Shown piece after piece: positions 8,176-15,834 of a stretch of 35,247 bases of DNA (the first letter of the stretch is position 1; the number at the start of each line of letters is the position of its first letter). Made by a program: the position numbers and the translations under genes. The DNA comes from Chloroflexota bacterium (GTDB lineage Bacteria; Chloroflexota; Limnocylindria; Limnocylindrales; CSP1-4). The stretch covers positions 1 to 35,247 of the forward strand of contig JANYJI010000204.1 of NCBI GenBank assembly GCA_025358525.1. Direction: 5' to 3'. The notes beneath the pieces were generated by a model. That model saw nothing but the letters and a program-made list of their open reading frames with translations. It searched no databases and had not been told where the DNA came from.

Positions 8176-9141
8176 ATGAAACTAACGAAGTCATCAGTGG
8201 CGCCCGCCGCTAAGCAGGAATCGGCGTCCACGCCGGAGTCGGCTCGCGCCCAGTCAGTGGCCGCAGCTGTTGAGGTCCCCACCGCCACTGCTGCAGTGGC
8301 AAAGCCGCGTGTCAGCCGCCGCCTGTCGAGGCCGGCCGACGACTGCGTTCGGGAAGGGCTGCTCAAGGGCAAGAAGGCGCTCGTGTTCGGCGTCGCAAAC
8401 GACCATTCGATCGCCTGGGGAATCGCCAAGGGACTCTACGACCAGGGCGCCGAAGTCGGCTTCAGTTCGATGGCGTCGCTGATCAAGCGCCGCGTCCGCC
8501 CGCTCGCCGCATCGATCGGGTCGACCTTCGTGGAAGGCTGCGACGTCCGTGACGATGACGAGATCAAGAAGGTCTTTCAGCGCTGGCACGCCAAAGAGGG
8601 CAATCTCGACATCCTGGTCCACGCGGTCGCATATGCCGAGAAGGAAGACCTGGCCGGCAACTTCTCCGCGACCAGCCGCGACGGCTTTCACACGGCCTTC
8701 GATATCAGCGTCTATTCGCTCATCGCCATGGTCCGCGAGGCCCGGCCATACATGCCGCCCGGCTCATCGATCATGACGATGACCTACTACGGCGCCGAGA
8801 AGGTCGTGCCCCACTACAACGTCATGGGCGTGGCCAAGGCCGCGCTCGAGGCTTCGACGCGCTATCTGGCCGCCGACCTAGGGCCGTCTGGCATCCGCGT
8901 CAACGCGATCAGCGCCGGCCCGATCCGGACGCTTTCCGCCCACGGCATCGCCGGCTTCAAGCTGATGTACGGCGGCTTCAAGGACGTCACGCCGCTCCGC
9001 TCTAACATCTCGATCGAGGACGTGGCCGGCACGGCCGTCTACCTGGCCAGTTCGCTCTCGGGCAAGACGACGGGCGAGGTCATCTATGTCGATGGCGGCT
9101 TCAACATCCTCGGGCTTCCAGTGGCCGACGAGCAGCTCTAG
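8176..9141 (+). CDS. fabI: enoyl-[acyl-carrier-protein] reductase (NADH) FabI
   Basis: FabI reduces enoyl-ACP in the last step of each fatty-acid elongation cycle. The core (from residue 62) begins LLKGKKALVFGVANDHSIAWG, the FabI version of the NADH-binding Gly motif. The catalytic Tyr-x6-Lys is Y214/K221 (YNVMGVAK), with a second conserved Tyr at 204/205. The end has ISAGPIRTLSAHGIAGF and YVDGGFNI. Starting at ATG 8176 (GGAGGA 12 bases upstream) gives 321 residues, about 60 more than usual. The extra N-terminus is rich in Ala, Ser, Val, Thr and Lys. An ATG at 8089 would add another 29. No start codon with a good ribosome-binding site lies next to the core. The gene appears monocistronic. Confidence 0.93.
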   Translation: MKLTKSSVAPAAKQESASTPESARAQSVAAAVEVPTATAAVAKPRVSRRLSRPADDCVREGLLKGKKALVFGVANDHSIAWGIAKGLYDQGAEVGFSSMASLIKRRVRPLAASIGSTFVEGCDVRDDDEIKKVFQRWHAKEGNLDILVHAVAYAEKEDLAGNFSATSRDGFHTAFDISVYSLIAMVREARPYMPPGSSIMTMTYYGAEKVVPHYNVMGVAKAALEASTRYLAADLGPSGIRVNAISAGPIRTLSAHGIAGFKLMYGGFKDVTPLRSNISIEDVAGTAVYLASSLSGKTTGEVIYVDGGFNILGLPVADEQL

Positions 9142-9168
9142 CCCAGGCGACGCCCTCGCCTGAGCGAA

Positions 9169-9252
9169 GTCATGTGGTGCGGTGTAGGCGCCGGACTTCT
9201 GGCTGAGGGAGTCATGTGGTGCGGTGTAAGCGCCGCCTTCTGGCTGCCAGAT
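9169..9252 (+). repeat. two-copy tandem repeat downstream of fabI, period 42
   Basis: The 18-base word GTCATGTGGTGCGGTGTA occurs at 9169 and again at 9211, followed in each copy by a near-identical GCGCCG...CTTCTGGCTG. The second copy diverges by a few substitutions and a one-base shift. It lies just after the fabI stop and before the HTH/nuclease-like gene. Read on the minus strand it would encode a repeated AYTAPHD peptide, but no credible gene start accompanies it. It may be a member of a dispersed intergenic repeat family. Confidence 0.8.
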
Positions 9253-9289
9253 AAGCCGTGGGTGATGGGTCCGGTGCAAGCTCCGGTCC

Positions 9290-10045
9290 GTGAACGAGCA
9301 GCGGTTCGGGCGATCAGTTCGGGCGCTGCGGCACAGGCTCGGGTGGCGCCAGGCGGATCTGGCGCGTCGCTGTGGGATGTCTCAGTCGGCCGTGTCTCGG
9401 GTGGAACGCGGGCTGGTGGCCGGCGCCTCGTTCGGGGACGTCGGACGTATGACCGCTGCCCTCGGCGGCGAACTGGACGTTCGGATCTGGTGGCGCGGCG
9501 AGGAACTCGATCGGCTGCTTGATGCGACACATGCGGCGATCGGCGAAGCGCTGGTCCGGCTCCTCACGGATCTCGGCTGGGAGTGCGCGGTTGAGGTGAC
9601 GTTCGCGATCAGAGGCGAGAAGGGAACGGTTGACGTGCTGGCCTGGCATCGGCCGTCCGGCCGGCTGCTCGTCATTGAGAACAAGTCAGTCGTGCCAGAC
9701 CTGCAGAAAATGCTTGGCTCTCTGGATCGAAAGGTCCGACTCGCGCGCGAGATAGCCGCCGTGCGCGGCTGGCGCGCGACCGGAGTGGCCAAAGCGATCG
9801 TCCTGACGGGAACGGCCGCGAACCGCGCCAGGGCGAGGCGGTTTGGGGCCACGTTGACGGCGGTCCTGCCGCAGGAAGGGCGTGCCCTGCGCCGCTGGCT
9901 GGCGGAACCCGTCGGCCCGAACCCGGCCGCGCTCTGGTTCCTCACAGACAGCCACCTGATGACTGCTATCAAGCGGCGGAGGGTCCGGCGGGCCCGAATC
10001 GCGGCCCCGGACAGCAGCTCGAGAGGTCGCGCAAGCGTGACATGA
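9290..10045 (+). CDS. XRE-family HTH protein with a PD-(D/E)XK nuclease-like C-terminal domain
   Basis: The 251 residues fall into two parts. Residues 5-60 are a Cro/C1-type helix-turn-helix (LGWRQADLARRCGMSQSAVSRVERG). From about 95 to 190 there is a strand-rich domain with E102 (AVEVTF), D115 (GTVDVLA) and E130-x-K132 (LLVIENKS). That E...D...ExK spacing is the signature of the PD-(D/E)XK nuclease fold. The C-terminus is Arg-rich. The GTG at 9290 has no strong ribosome-binding site. Such fusions are usually annotated simply as HTH proteins. A role in DNA binding with nicking, or a defence or self-regulating function, is only inferred. It stands alone, flanked by repeats on both sides, which hints at a transferred or mobile cargo gene. 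Confidence 0.72.
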   Translation: MNEQRFGRSVRALRHRLGWRQADLARRCGMSQSAVSRVERGLVAGASFGDVGRMTAALGGELDVRIWWRGEELDRLLDATHAAIGEALVRLLTDLGWECAVEVTFAIRGEKGTVDVLAWHRPSGRLLVIENKSVVPDLQKMLGSLDRKVRLAREIAAVRGWRATGVAKAIVLTGTAANRARARRFGATLTAVLPQEGRALRRWLAEPVGPNPAALWFLTDSHLMTAIKRRRVRRARIAAPDSSSRGRASVT

Positions 10046-10106
10046 GACACGTCGAGCTCGTACGTGCCCAAGTCTGATCCCAAAGTGCGCCGCGAATTTG
10101 GATAGT

Positions 10107-10183
10107 AGTCACGCCGTGGCTAGACGAGACCTCCGCGGCCGCCGCGGGCTTGTACGAGTCACGCCTTGGCTAGACGAGACCTC
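10107..10183 (+). repeat. two copies of a 27-base direct repeat, period 50
   Basis: The sequence AGTCACGCC(G/T)TGGCTAGACG followed by AGACCTC occurs at 10107-10133 and 10157-10183 with a single mismatch. The 23 bases between are GC-rich and unrelated. Two copies with one spacer are too few to call a CRISPR, and there are no cas genes. It resembles a short intergenic repeat family. Confidence 0.8.
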
Positions 10184-10202
10184 GCGAGCGGCGGCGAGCG
10201 CC

Positions 10203-10460
10203 CGCGCCCCGCGCCATGCGCCCGCGACCCGCGCCCGCGGCTGCGGCTGGCCCGCCTACGCGCCCGCTCCTGCCGTTGGCCCGCCTACGCGCCCGCGGCC
10301 GCCACACGAGCCATGCGCCCCCTACGCGCCTGCGGCTGCGGCTGGCCCGCCTACGCGCCCGCGGCTGCGGCTGGCCCGCCTACGCGCCCGCGCCATGCTC
10401 CCGCGACCCGCGCCCGCGACACGCGCCCACGCCCGCCGTTGGCCCGCCATCGCAGGCCCG
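10203..10460 (+). repeat. GC-rich imperfect tandem repeat tract
   Basis: Units built from GCGGCTGCGGCTGG + CCCGCCTACGCGCCC recur at about 10237, 10329 and 10358, with shorter variants in between (GTTGGCCCGCCTACGCGCCC, and GCGCCATG...CCCGCGACCCGCGCC twice). The tract is nearly all G and C. It behaves as a minisatellite created by slippage or unequal exchange. Confidence 0.75.
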
Positions 10461-10466
10461 CGCCCG

Positions 10467-10487
10467 CCGGTAGCCGACGAGCAGCTC
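10467..10487 (+). repeat. near-copy of the fabI 3' end
   Basis: These 21 bases match 9118-9138, the last codons of fabI, at 19 of 21 positions, including an exact GCCGACGAGCAGCTC core. The two copies are in the same orientation and bracket 9139-10466, which holds the HTH/nuclease-like gene and its repeats. A chance match of the 15-base core is possible in DNA of this composition. Confidence 0.45.
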
Positions 10488-10497
10488 GGGACCGCAG

Positions 10498-10986
10498 TCA
10501 GGCGCGCCGGCGCACCCGCCAGTGCAGCCACACGACCACAGCCACGAGGGCAATCGCCGCCCCCGCGGAGTCGATGCCGACATCCACGCCTGACGCGTGA
10601 CGACCGGCCGTAAACGACTGGTGAAACTCATCCGACGCCGCGTAGGCAAGCGTCAGCACCCAGCTGAGGACGACCGCGCGCCAGGGCGACATGAGGATGA
10701 GGCTCCCCCATCGTGGCGTGGAGATGAGCCTTCCCCGTCGCGGCGTGGAGATGAGCGCCTGCCAGACCAGCACGGCCAGGATACCGAACGCAGCCATGTG
10801 GCCGGCCTTGCGGAGGACGAAATCCAGGTCGGCCGCTTCGGCGACCCGCAGGTTCGGCGTAGCCGAGAGGACGAAAATGACGGCCGCCCAAATGGCGACG
10901 GCGAGCCACGCCAGAACGGGCCCGGGTCGCATCGGGGTCCGGGGCCGTGCGGCCGGATCTGCTGGCGTCACCGCGTGGTCGGGCAA
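10498..10986 (-). CDS. VanZ-like membrane protein
   Basis: The 162 residues have about four membrane segments: LAWLAVAIWAAVIFVLSA, a helix around KAGHMAAFGILAVLVWQAL, VVLSWVLTLAYAASDEFHQ and GAAIALVAVVVWLHW. The pair KAGHMAAFG and AYAASDEFHQSFTAGR followed by D-V-x-x-D-S-x-G is the VanZ-family pattern. VanZ itself gives low-level teicoplanin resistance; most homologues have no known role. The start is uncertain: TTG 10986 directly follows the permease stop, with GTG 10971 and ATG 10932 as alternatives. In the loop after the second helix two and a half copies of a 27-base repeat add STPRRGRL/STPRWGSL peptides. It is the last gene of the ABC operon. Confidence 0.82.
   Translation of the reverse strand: MPDHAVTPADPAARPRTPMRPGPVLAWLAVAIWAAVIFVLSATPNLRVAEAADLDFVLRKAGHMAAFGILAVLVWQALISTPRRGRLISTPRWGSLILMSPWRAVVLSWVLTLAYAASDEFHQSFTAGRHASGVDVGIDSAGAAIALVAVVVWLHWRVRRRA
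10703..10756 (-). repeat. in-frame 27-base tandem duplication inside the VanZ-like gene
   Basis: Two adjacent 27-base units (10703-10729 and 10730-10756) differ at only a few positions, and a decayed third unit follows at about 10682-10702. The length is a multiple of three, so the reading frame is kept and the protein gains the repeated LISTPR-(R/W)-G peptide. It sits in a predicted loop rather than a membrane helix. Confidence 0.8.
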
Positions 10987-10987
10987 G

Positions 10988-11737
10988 TCAGTCTGAACCG
11001 CCGGGCAATTCGAAGCGCATCAACCGCCAAACCGCCAGGGCGAGCGTGACCGCGACCAGAACGGCGGCCAAGATGAAGGCCGTGTCGGACGACAGACGCG
11101 ACTCCTGGACCGGCAGCGGGTAGATGGCGTTGGCCGCGCCCAGCGCGTACTGCCGGATCGACAGGTTGGCGATGCCCGGCAGCATGAACGAGAGCGCGCC
11201 TTCCCAGACGAGCATGTAGCCGACGCCGATGACGAGAGCCCGCCGCGTGAAGAGGCTTACCGCCAGGAATAGCGACGCGTAACAGACGGATCCGACTACG
11301 ACTCCCAGGACCTGCGCAGCAGCGGCCTTCAGGCCGTCCTCACCTATCGGGCCAAGCTCGATCGCTCCAGCCAGGGCCGTCGAACCACCCGCCAGCGCGA
11401 TCGAGACCGCCATCACGCTGATCGCCTTGGCCAGAACCACCAGCCATCGAGGGACAGGCTTGGCCAGCAGATAGACGATCGTGCCGTCGTCGATTTCCGC
11501 CCCGAACGCACCTGAGCCGAAGAGGATGGCAACGAGCGGCATGAGGATCGTGATGGCGATTGTGTCGAAGACGATCCGCGAATAGGAATCGATCTCGGTC
11601 CGCCCGGCAGCCCGGAACAGCACCGCGAGAAGCACCGGCAGGGCCGCCAGCAGGAGCAGCCAGACCGTTCGGCGACGGCCCATGAGCTGGCGCAGAGTGA
11701 TCCCGACTATCTCCGAAAAGGCGACGAATGATGCCAC
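10988..11737 (-). CDS. ABC-2 type transporter permease
   Basis: This 249-residue membrane protein starts at GTG 11737, with GGAGGAG a few bases upstream. It has about six hydrophobic segments, beginning with TVWLLLLAALPVLLAVLF and ending with FILAAVLVAVTLALAVW. The stretch FGSGAFGAEIDDGTIVYLLAKPVPRW is the conserved loop of ABC-2 permeases, where the protein contacts its ATPase. The gene follows the ATP-binding gene by 14 bases. With that ATPase it should form an exporter in the cytoplasmic membrane; the substrate cannot be told. An ATG 156 bases upstream would run into the ATPase gene and is unlikely. Confidence 0.85.
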   Translation of the reverse strand: MASFVAFSEIVGITLRQLMGRRRTVWLLLLAALPVLLAVLFRAAGRTEIDSYSRIVFDTIAITILMPLVAILFGSGAFGAEIDDGTIVYLLAKPVPRWLVVLAKAISVMAVSIALAGGSTALAGAIELGPIGEDGLKAAAAQVLGVVVGSVCYASLFLAVSLFTRRALVIGVGYMLVWEGALSFMLPGIANLSIRQYALGAANAIYPLPVQESRLSSDTAFILAAVLVAVTLALAVWRLMRFELPGGSD

Positions 11738-11751
11738 TTGGCTCCTCCCCC

Positions 11752-12714
11752 TCACCGTCGAACCAGGTATTCGAAAACCTTCTCCAGGGACTCGTCCTCG
11801 GAGAAGACCTCCGTGATTCGCACCCCGGCGGTACGACTTGCCCCGGCGATCAAGCGGCGAAAAGCCCCGAGCTGCGCGGTCTGCACGGAACACCCATCTG
11901 GCGTGAGCTCCACCGCGAAGACGGCCGGGTTCGTCATCAGGGCCGCGGCCAGCTTTCGGTCATCGCTCGAACGGATCGTGATCATGTGCGGCCGATCGGT
12001 CATCAGGGCGCGGATGGCATGGAAGTCCCCCGATGCCGCCAGGCGACCGGCAACCATGACCAGGATCTGCGTGCCGACCCGCTCGACCTCCTCGAGAATG
12101 TGCGAGGAGAAGAGGATGGTCCGGCCCGCCTCGGCCATCTGGCCGAGCAGGTCCATCATCGCGATGCGCTGACGTGGGTCCATGCCGTTGAACGGCTCAT
12201 CGAGGAGCAGCACCTGGGGGTCATGGACCAGTGCGCCGGCCACCTTCGCCCGCTGACGCATGCCCTTCGAGTACGTCCCGATCGGGCGGTCCATGGCGTC
12301 CTCGAGTCCGACGCGTCGGATCGCGTCAAGGGCGGCCCCATCCGCATCGCGCAGGCCCTGCAGTCGAGCGTTGAAACGGACGTATTCCAGGCCCGTCAGG
12401 AATGCGTAGACAGCCTCTCGTTCTGGAACAAGACCGATCTGCCGATACACCCCCGGATCGCGGTGGGGGCTGCGACCCAGGACCAGAACCTCCCCGGCGG
12501 AGGGCGCCAGGAAGCCGGCCAGCATGTGCAGCAGGGTCGTCTTGCCGGCGCCGTTAGGCCCGAGAAGACCGGTGACGCCGGGCCCGAGGCCGAACGAAAC
12601 GTCGTTGACGGCCACCACGTTCCCGTACCAGCGGGCGACGTTTCGAAGTTCGATAGCGAGAGGGCCCGCCTCGATCGGCGCTGCTGCGGGCCCTGTCAGC
12701 GGAGTGGCTTGCAT
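11752..12714 (-). CDS. ABC transporter ATP-binding protein
   Basis: The 320 residues from ATG 12714 contain Walker A GPNGAGKTT, a Q-loop region around GLVPEREAVYAFLTG, the signature YSKGMRQRAKVAGAL, Walker B VLLLDEPFNGMDP and the switch His in FSSHILEEVE. This is the drug/ABC-2 export type (CcmA/NatA-like). The C-terminal 80 residues form the extra domain common in such ATPases. The start is two bases beyond the stop of the upstream permease, so an ORF reaching 12912 is over-extended. It probably powers the permease at 10988-11737, and perhaps also that at 12717-13673. Confidence 0.9.
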   Translation of the reverse strand: MQATPLTGPAAAPIEAGPLAIELRNVARWYGNVVAVNDVSFGLGPGVTGLLGPNGAGKTTLLHMLAGFLAPSAGEVLVLGRSPHRDPGVYRQIGLVPEREAVYAFLTGLEYVRFNARLQGLRDADGAALDAIRRVGLEDAMDRPIGTYSKGMRQRAKVAGALVHDPQVLLLDEPFNGMDPRQRIAMMDLLGQMAEAGRTILFSSHILEEVERVGTQILVMVAGRLAASGDFHAIRALMTDRPHMITIRSSDDRKLAAALMTNPAVFAVELTPDGCSVQTAQLGAFRRLIAGASRTAGVRITEVFSEDESLEKVFEYLVRR

Positions 12715-12716
12715 CG

Positions 12717-13673
12717 TCACGCCGGTACCCTTCGGTATCGGAATAGGAGAACCGTGGTGAACAGGACGACGCTGATCAGGGCCGCAATTGCATACTCCTC
12801 GGCTGTGAGCGAGCCGGTGAACCGGCCGGGTTGCAGGGCCTTGCCGAAGAACCAGTTGGTCGCGCCGTCGAGTGACGAGATCGGCATCACAAGGAAGAGC
12901 TTGTCCGTCCACGACCAGTCGCTACTCTGGCCGATGGCAAATACGGCCGCCGGGACAGCCTCGGCCAGCAAGACATAGGCCACGAGCGCGATCGCGGAGT
13001 AGGCCCGCCGGGGCGAGAACGAGGACACCGTCAGCGAGATCGCCGCCAACCCCAGGGCAATCAACCCGTTGGCCGGGAATGCCGGCAAGGCCTTCGGCAG
13101 CTCGTCACCAATAGCCTTGAAAGTGTCCGGCTTCATAAGGATGTCGCCGATGAAGAGCGCCACGCAAGGAACCATCAGCACCAGGAAGAGGGCCGCGGCC
13201 AGCGAAGCCAGCCGGGCCAGGGCGTACTCGAGACGACCCAACGACCTTGTGAAATAGAGCGGCAGGACGCGGTAGCGCTGATCGCGGCAGACCAGCTCTG
13301 GGGCCTGGGCGACGCAGAAGAAGAAGACCAGGAAGTAGAACATGCTGAAGTAGGAGTGGTAGGCCAATAGCTCCGGCTGTGGTCCGGAGCCATTGGTCAT
13401 CTCCTGAGAGATCACGGACGAAAAGGCCAGCTGGAACAGCGCCGGCAGGGCGTACAAACCGGTCAGGATGAAGGGTGCGGCCTTGGCCGTCATCGGCCGA
13501 CCGAAGCCCCAGACGCTCCGGAAGCTCTCCACGAAAAGGGACCACATGGCCCAGCTACGGCCACGGCGAGGACCGTCATAGTGCCGATAGCCGAGGTCGT
13601 AGATGCTGCCGCCAGGCGAACTGGCAGCCAGGGGGGCAGTAGTGCCCATTTGCTGCAGGTTCTGGGCGGTCAT
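12717..13673 (-). CDS. ABC-2 type transporter permease
   Basis: The 318 residues begin with a soluble stretch GGSIYDLGYRHYDGPRRGR, a motif that often opens this kind of ABC permease. About six hydrophobic segments follow, including YFSMFYFLVFFFCVAQA, LAALFLVLMVPCVALFIG and AIAALISVVLFTTVLLF. CRDQRYRVLPLYFTRSLGR is the cytoplasmic loop likely to touch the ATPase. ATG 13673 overlaps the stop of the upstream ATPase by four bases (ATGA), indicating coupled translation. The substrate is unknown. Confidence 0.85.
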   Translation of the reverse strand: MTAQNLQQMGTTAPLAASSPGGSIYDLGYRHYDGPRRGRSWAMWSLFVESFRSVWGFGRPMTAKAAPFILTGLYALPALFQLAFSSVISQEMTNGSGPQPELLAYHSYFSMFYFLVFFFCVAQAPELVCRDQRYRVLPLYFTRSLGRLEYALARLASLAAALFLVLMVPCVALFIGDILMKPDTFKAIGDELPKALPAFPANGLIALGLAAISLTVSSFSPRRAYSAIALVAYVLLAEAVPAAVFAIGQSSDWSWTDKLFLVMPISSLDGATNWFFGKALQPGRFTGSLTAEEYAIAALISVVLFTTVLLFRYRRVPA

Positions 13674-14620
13674 TGCGGGCTCCCCGTCACCATCGCGGCA
13701 CCTGGCGATGCCGTGGCAGAGGCATCGCGGAAGAGGTCCTCGAGGCGGCCGCGCTCCTGTTGCATCCGGACCAGGGGCAGGGCCAGGTCGGCGACGGAGT
13801 CGCGCACCATGTCGTATAGAGCGTCACTTTCGATCGCGACGAGGACGCGACTGCCGTCCTGCCGGGCCCGTACGCCCTTAGCGGCGAGGGCGGCGACGAG
13901 CCGATCGGCGCCCTCCTCCACCTCGACCGCGAGAACCGGTGTCCGCTGGGTGAAATGTGAAATCGGAGCGGCGCTCAAGAGGTGGCCGGCGTCGATCGCC
14001 AGGAGGTACGTGCAGACCTGCTCGATCTCGCCGAGGAGGTGGCTCGCAACCACCACCGTGATCCCAAATTCGGTGCCGGTCCGCTTGATCAGATCGAGCA
14101 TCTCCTCGCGGCCGCTGGGGTCTAGGCCGTTCGTCGGCTCGTCGAGGAGCAGAACCTTGGGGTCGTGGACGAGGGCCTGGGCCAGCTTGACTCGTTGCTT
14201 CATGCCTGTGGAGTAGCCACCAATCTGGCGGTAGCGCTCCTCGTACAGCCCAACGTGACGGAGCACTTCGGCCGTTCTCTCGCGAGCGGCGGTCCGGGGC
14301 AGCCCGGAAATGCGGGCCATGTGGGTCACGAACTCGGTCGCGCCGACGTCTGGCGGCAGGCAGTCGTGCTCGGGCATATAGCCCACAACCTGGCGGATTC
14401 CACGCGTCTCGCGGACGCTGTCCATGCCCAGGACCGAGGCCCTGCCGCTGGTTGGGGTCAGAAGGCCAAGCAGGATCTTGAGGAGGGTACTCTTACCGGC
14501 ACCATTTGCTCCAACGAGCCCGATGATGCCCGGCTCAACTGCCAGGTCGAGCCTCTCGAGAGCCTTGACCTGTCCGAAGTGCTTGCTAAGGCCCGAGGTC
14601 TCTATAAGCGCCATTGCCAC
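13670..14620 (-). CDS. ABC transporter ATP-binding protein
   Basis: It has Walker A GANGAGKST, the signature YSTGMKQRVKLAQAL, Walker B VLLLDEPTNGLDP and the switch His in VVASHLLGEIE, with a C-terminal extra domain. I prefer GTG 14620 because AGGAG lies eight bases upstream (316 residues). ATG 14614, two codons later, is nearly as good. The ORF reaching 14707 has no support. It is the first gene of a five-gene operon ATPase-permease-ATPase-permease-VanZ-like. The promoter should lie in the gap to the divergent HDOD gene. Confidence 0.9.
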   Translation of the reverse strand: MAMALIETSGLSKHFGQVKALERLDLAVEPGIIGLVGANGAGKSTLLKILLGLLTPTSGRASVLGMDSVRETRGIRQVVGYMPEHDCLPPDVGATEFVTHMARISGLPRTAARERTAEVLRHVGLYEERYRQIGGYSTGMKQRVKLAQALVHDPKVLLLDEPTNGLDPSGREEMLDLIKRTGTEFGITVVVASHLLGEIEQVCTYLLAIDAGHLLSAAPISHFTQRTPVLAVEVEEGADRLVAALAAKGVRARQDGSRVLVAIESDALYDMVRDSVADLALPLVRMQQERGRLEDLFRDASATASPGAAMVTGSPQ

Positions 14621-14760
14621 ATCTTGAACTCCTCGCTTCGCCGAGGCGTCATGATAACGGCCGATCCGTCGATCCGTCGTCCGACCGAAATCGTACTGGT
14701 CCCTCAAGCTGAGACTCGCCGACCCCCTGATAGTTGGCCTGACCGGGACGGAATCGTAAA

Positions 14761-15693
14761 GTGAACCCTCGCCGGGTTCAAGCCGCAGGCGCAGGCACCG
14801 ACACCTTTTGCGTGGAAGTCTTGACTAGCACCACTCTCGACCGAGCGCGGCAGATCGTCCAGCACGCGCATGCCATCAGCCCGTCCGCCAGCCTCCTCCG
14901 ACTGGAGCAGCAACTGCGACAGGGTGACTCGAACGCGCGACAGCTGGCCAAGCTGATCCACGGCTCCCCCGCCCTGGCCGCCCGGGTTTTGCGGATGGCC
15001 AACTCCGCCTTCTACGCCCCGGCCGAACCCGTGACCACGCTGTCGCGGGCGGTGGCGCTGCTGGGAGACACGGTTCTGCGCCAGCTGGTGCTGACCTCTC
15101 TGATAGTTTCTCGCCGGGCCGGCAACCGCAGCCCGCGCGAAGCCCTGGCCGCTGCCCGCTTGACCGGCGACGCCGTCCGTAGCGCGGTCGTCGGCAAGAC
15201 GCTCGCCCAGATGTCGCGGTCTGCGGATCCGGATACGGCCTTCGCCGCCGGCCTGCTGCACGACCTCGGCCACGTATATCTGCTCGACGACGTCGGCGAG
15301 CGCTACGCCGGCTACCTCCTCGATCCGCACGCCCACGACGCGCGCAATGCCGCCGGGCAACTGGAGATGGAGATCGAGCTGTCGGGTACGACCCATCAGG
15401 ACGTAGGCGCCGTCTTTGCCTACGAGTGGAACCTACCTCCGGTCATCGCCCGAGTCCTGTGGGACCACCACGTACCGAGCCCCGAGTCGCTGGGCGCGCT
15501 GATCGCCGCCGCCGACATTCTCGTTCGTGAACTGAGCTACCCCGCGATGGTAGATGCCGCCGACCGGCAGCTTGAAGGCGACAGCGCGCTGTCGGCCCTG
15601 AACATCGCTCGTGAGCGCTGGGAGGAGCTGACCTCGTCCGTGCGGGAGGCCTTCGCTGAGCTACTCTCGATCTTCGACGTGCAGGCTGCCTGA
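14761..15693 (+). CDS. HDOD-domain protein
   Basis: The 310 residues carry an HDOD domain: LAKLIHGSPALAARVLRMANSAFYAP, then TLSRAVALLGDTVLRQLVL, the LLHDLGHVYLLDD core, and EWNLPPVIARVLWDHH. HDOD proteins are related to HD phosphohydrolases but usually act as signalling scaffolds, often linked to motility or second messengers. Here an LHDLGH motif is retained while other metal ligands are not obvious. The GTG at 14761 has only a weak purine-rich site upstream. It is transcribed away from the ABC operon and converges with the propeller gene. Its closeness to the flagellar operon fits a motility link, but that is inference. Confidence 0.85.
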   Translation: MNPRRVQAAGAGTDTFCVEVLTSTTLDRARQIVQHAHAISPSASLLRLEQQLRQGDSNARQLAKLIHGSPALAARVLRMANSAFYAPAEPVTTLSRAVALLGDTVLRQLVLTSLIVSRRAGNRSPREALAAARLTGDAVRSAVVGKTLAQMSRSADPDTAFAAGLLHDLGHVYLLDDVGERYAGYLLDPHAHDARNAAGQLEMEIELSGTTHQDVGAVFAYEWNLPPVIARVLWDHHVPSPESLGALIAAADILVRELSYPAMVDAADRQLEGDSALSALNIARERWEELTSSVREAFAELLSIFDVQAA

Positions 15694-15834
15694 CCCTCGG
15701 TCGCGCGAGCCCCAGCTCACACGGCCTAACCCCTCACGCTTGCTACATGGCAGGCGACGGCGGGCGAGGGATGCCCAGACGCGACGGCGGACAGAACTCC
15801 CGGGACAGCAGCTAATCGCAGTGGCGCAACGCCG

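Larger units (their letters stand above)
10046..10497. other. repeat-rich, gene-free intergenic region
   Basis: About 450 bases separate the HTH/nuclease-like gene from the convergent VanZ-like gene. The region holds two copies of a 27-base repeat (10107 and 10157) and a GC-rich imperfect tandem-repeat tract (about 10203-10460). At 10467-10487 there is a near-copy of the fabI 3' end. Several frames stay open because of the composition, giving Ala/Pro/Arg strings, but none shows a believable start or domain. Confidence 0.7.

Noticed and set aside
10107-10183. A possible mini-CRISPR (two 27-base repeats around a 23-base spacer)
   Set aside because: Only two repeats, an unusually GC-rich spacer and no cas genes.
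10098-10613. A 171-residue plus-strand ORF rich in Ala, Pro and Arg
   Set aside because: It is open only because of the GC-rich repeats, has no domain or good start, and runs into the VanZ-like gene on the other strand.
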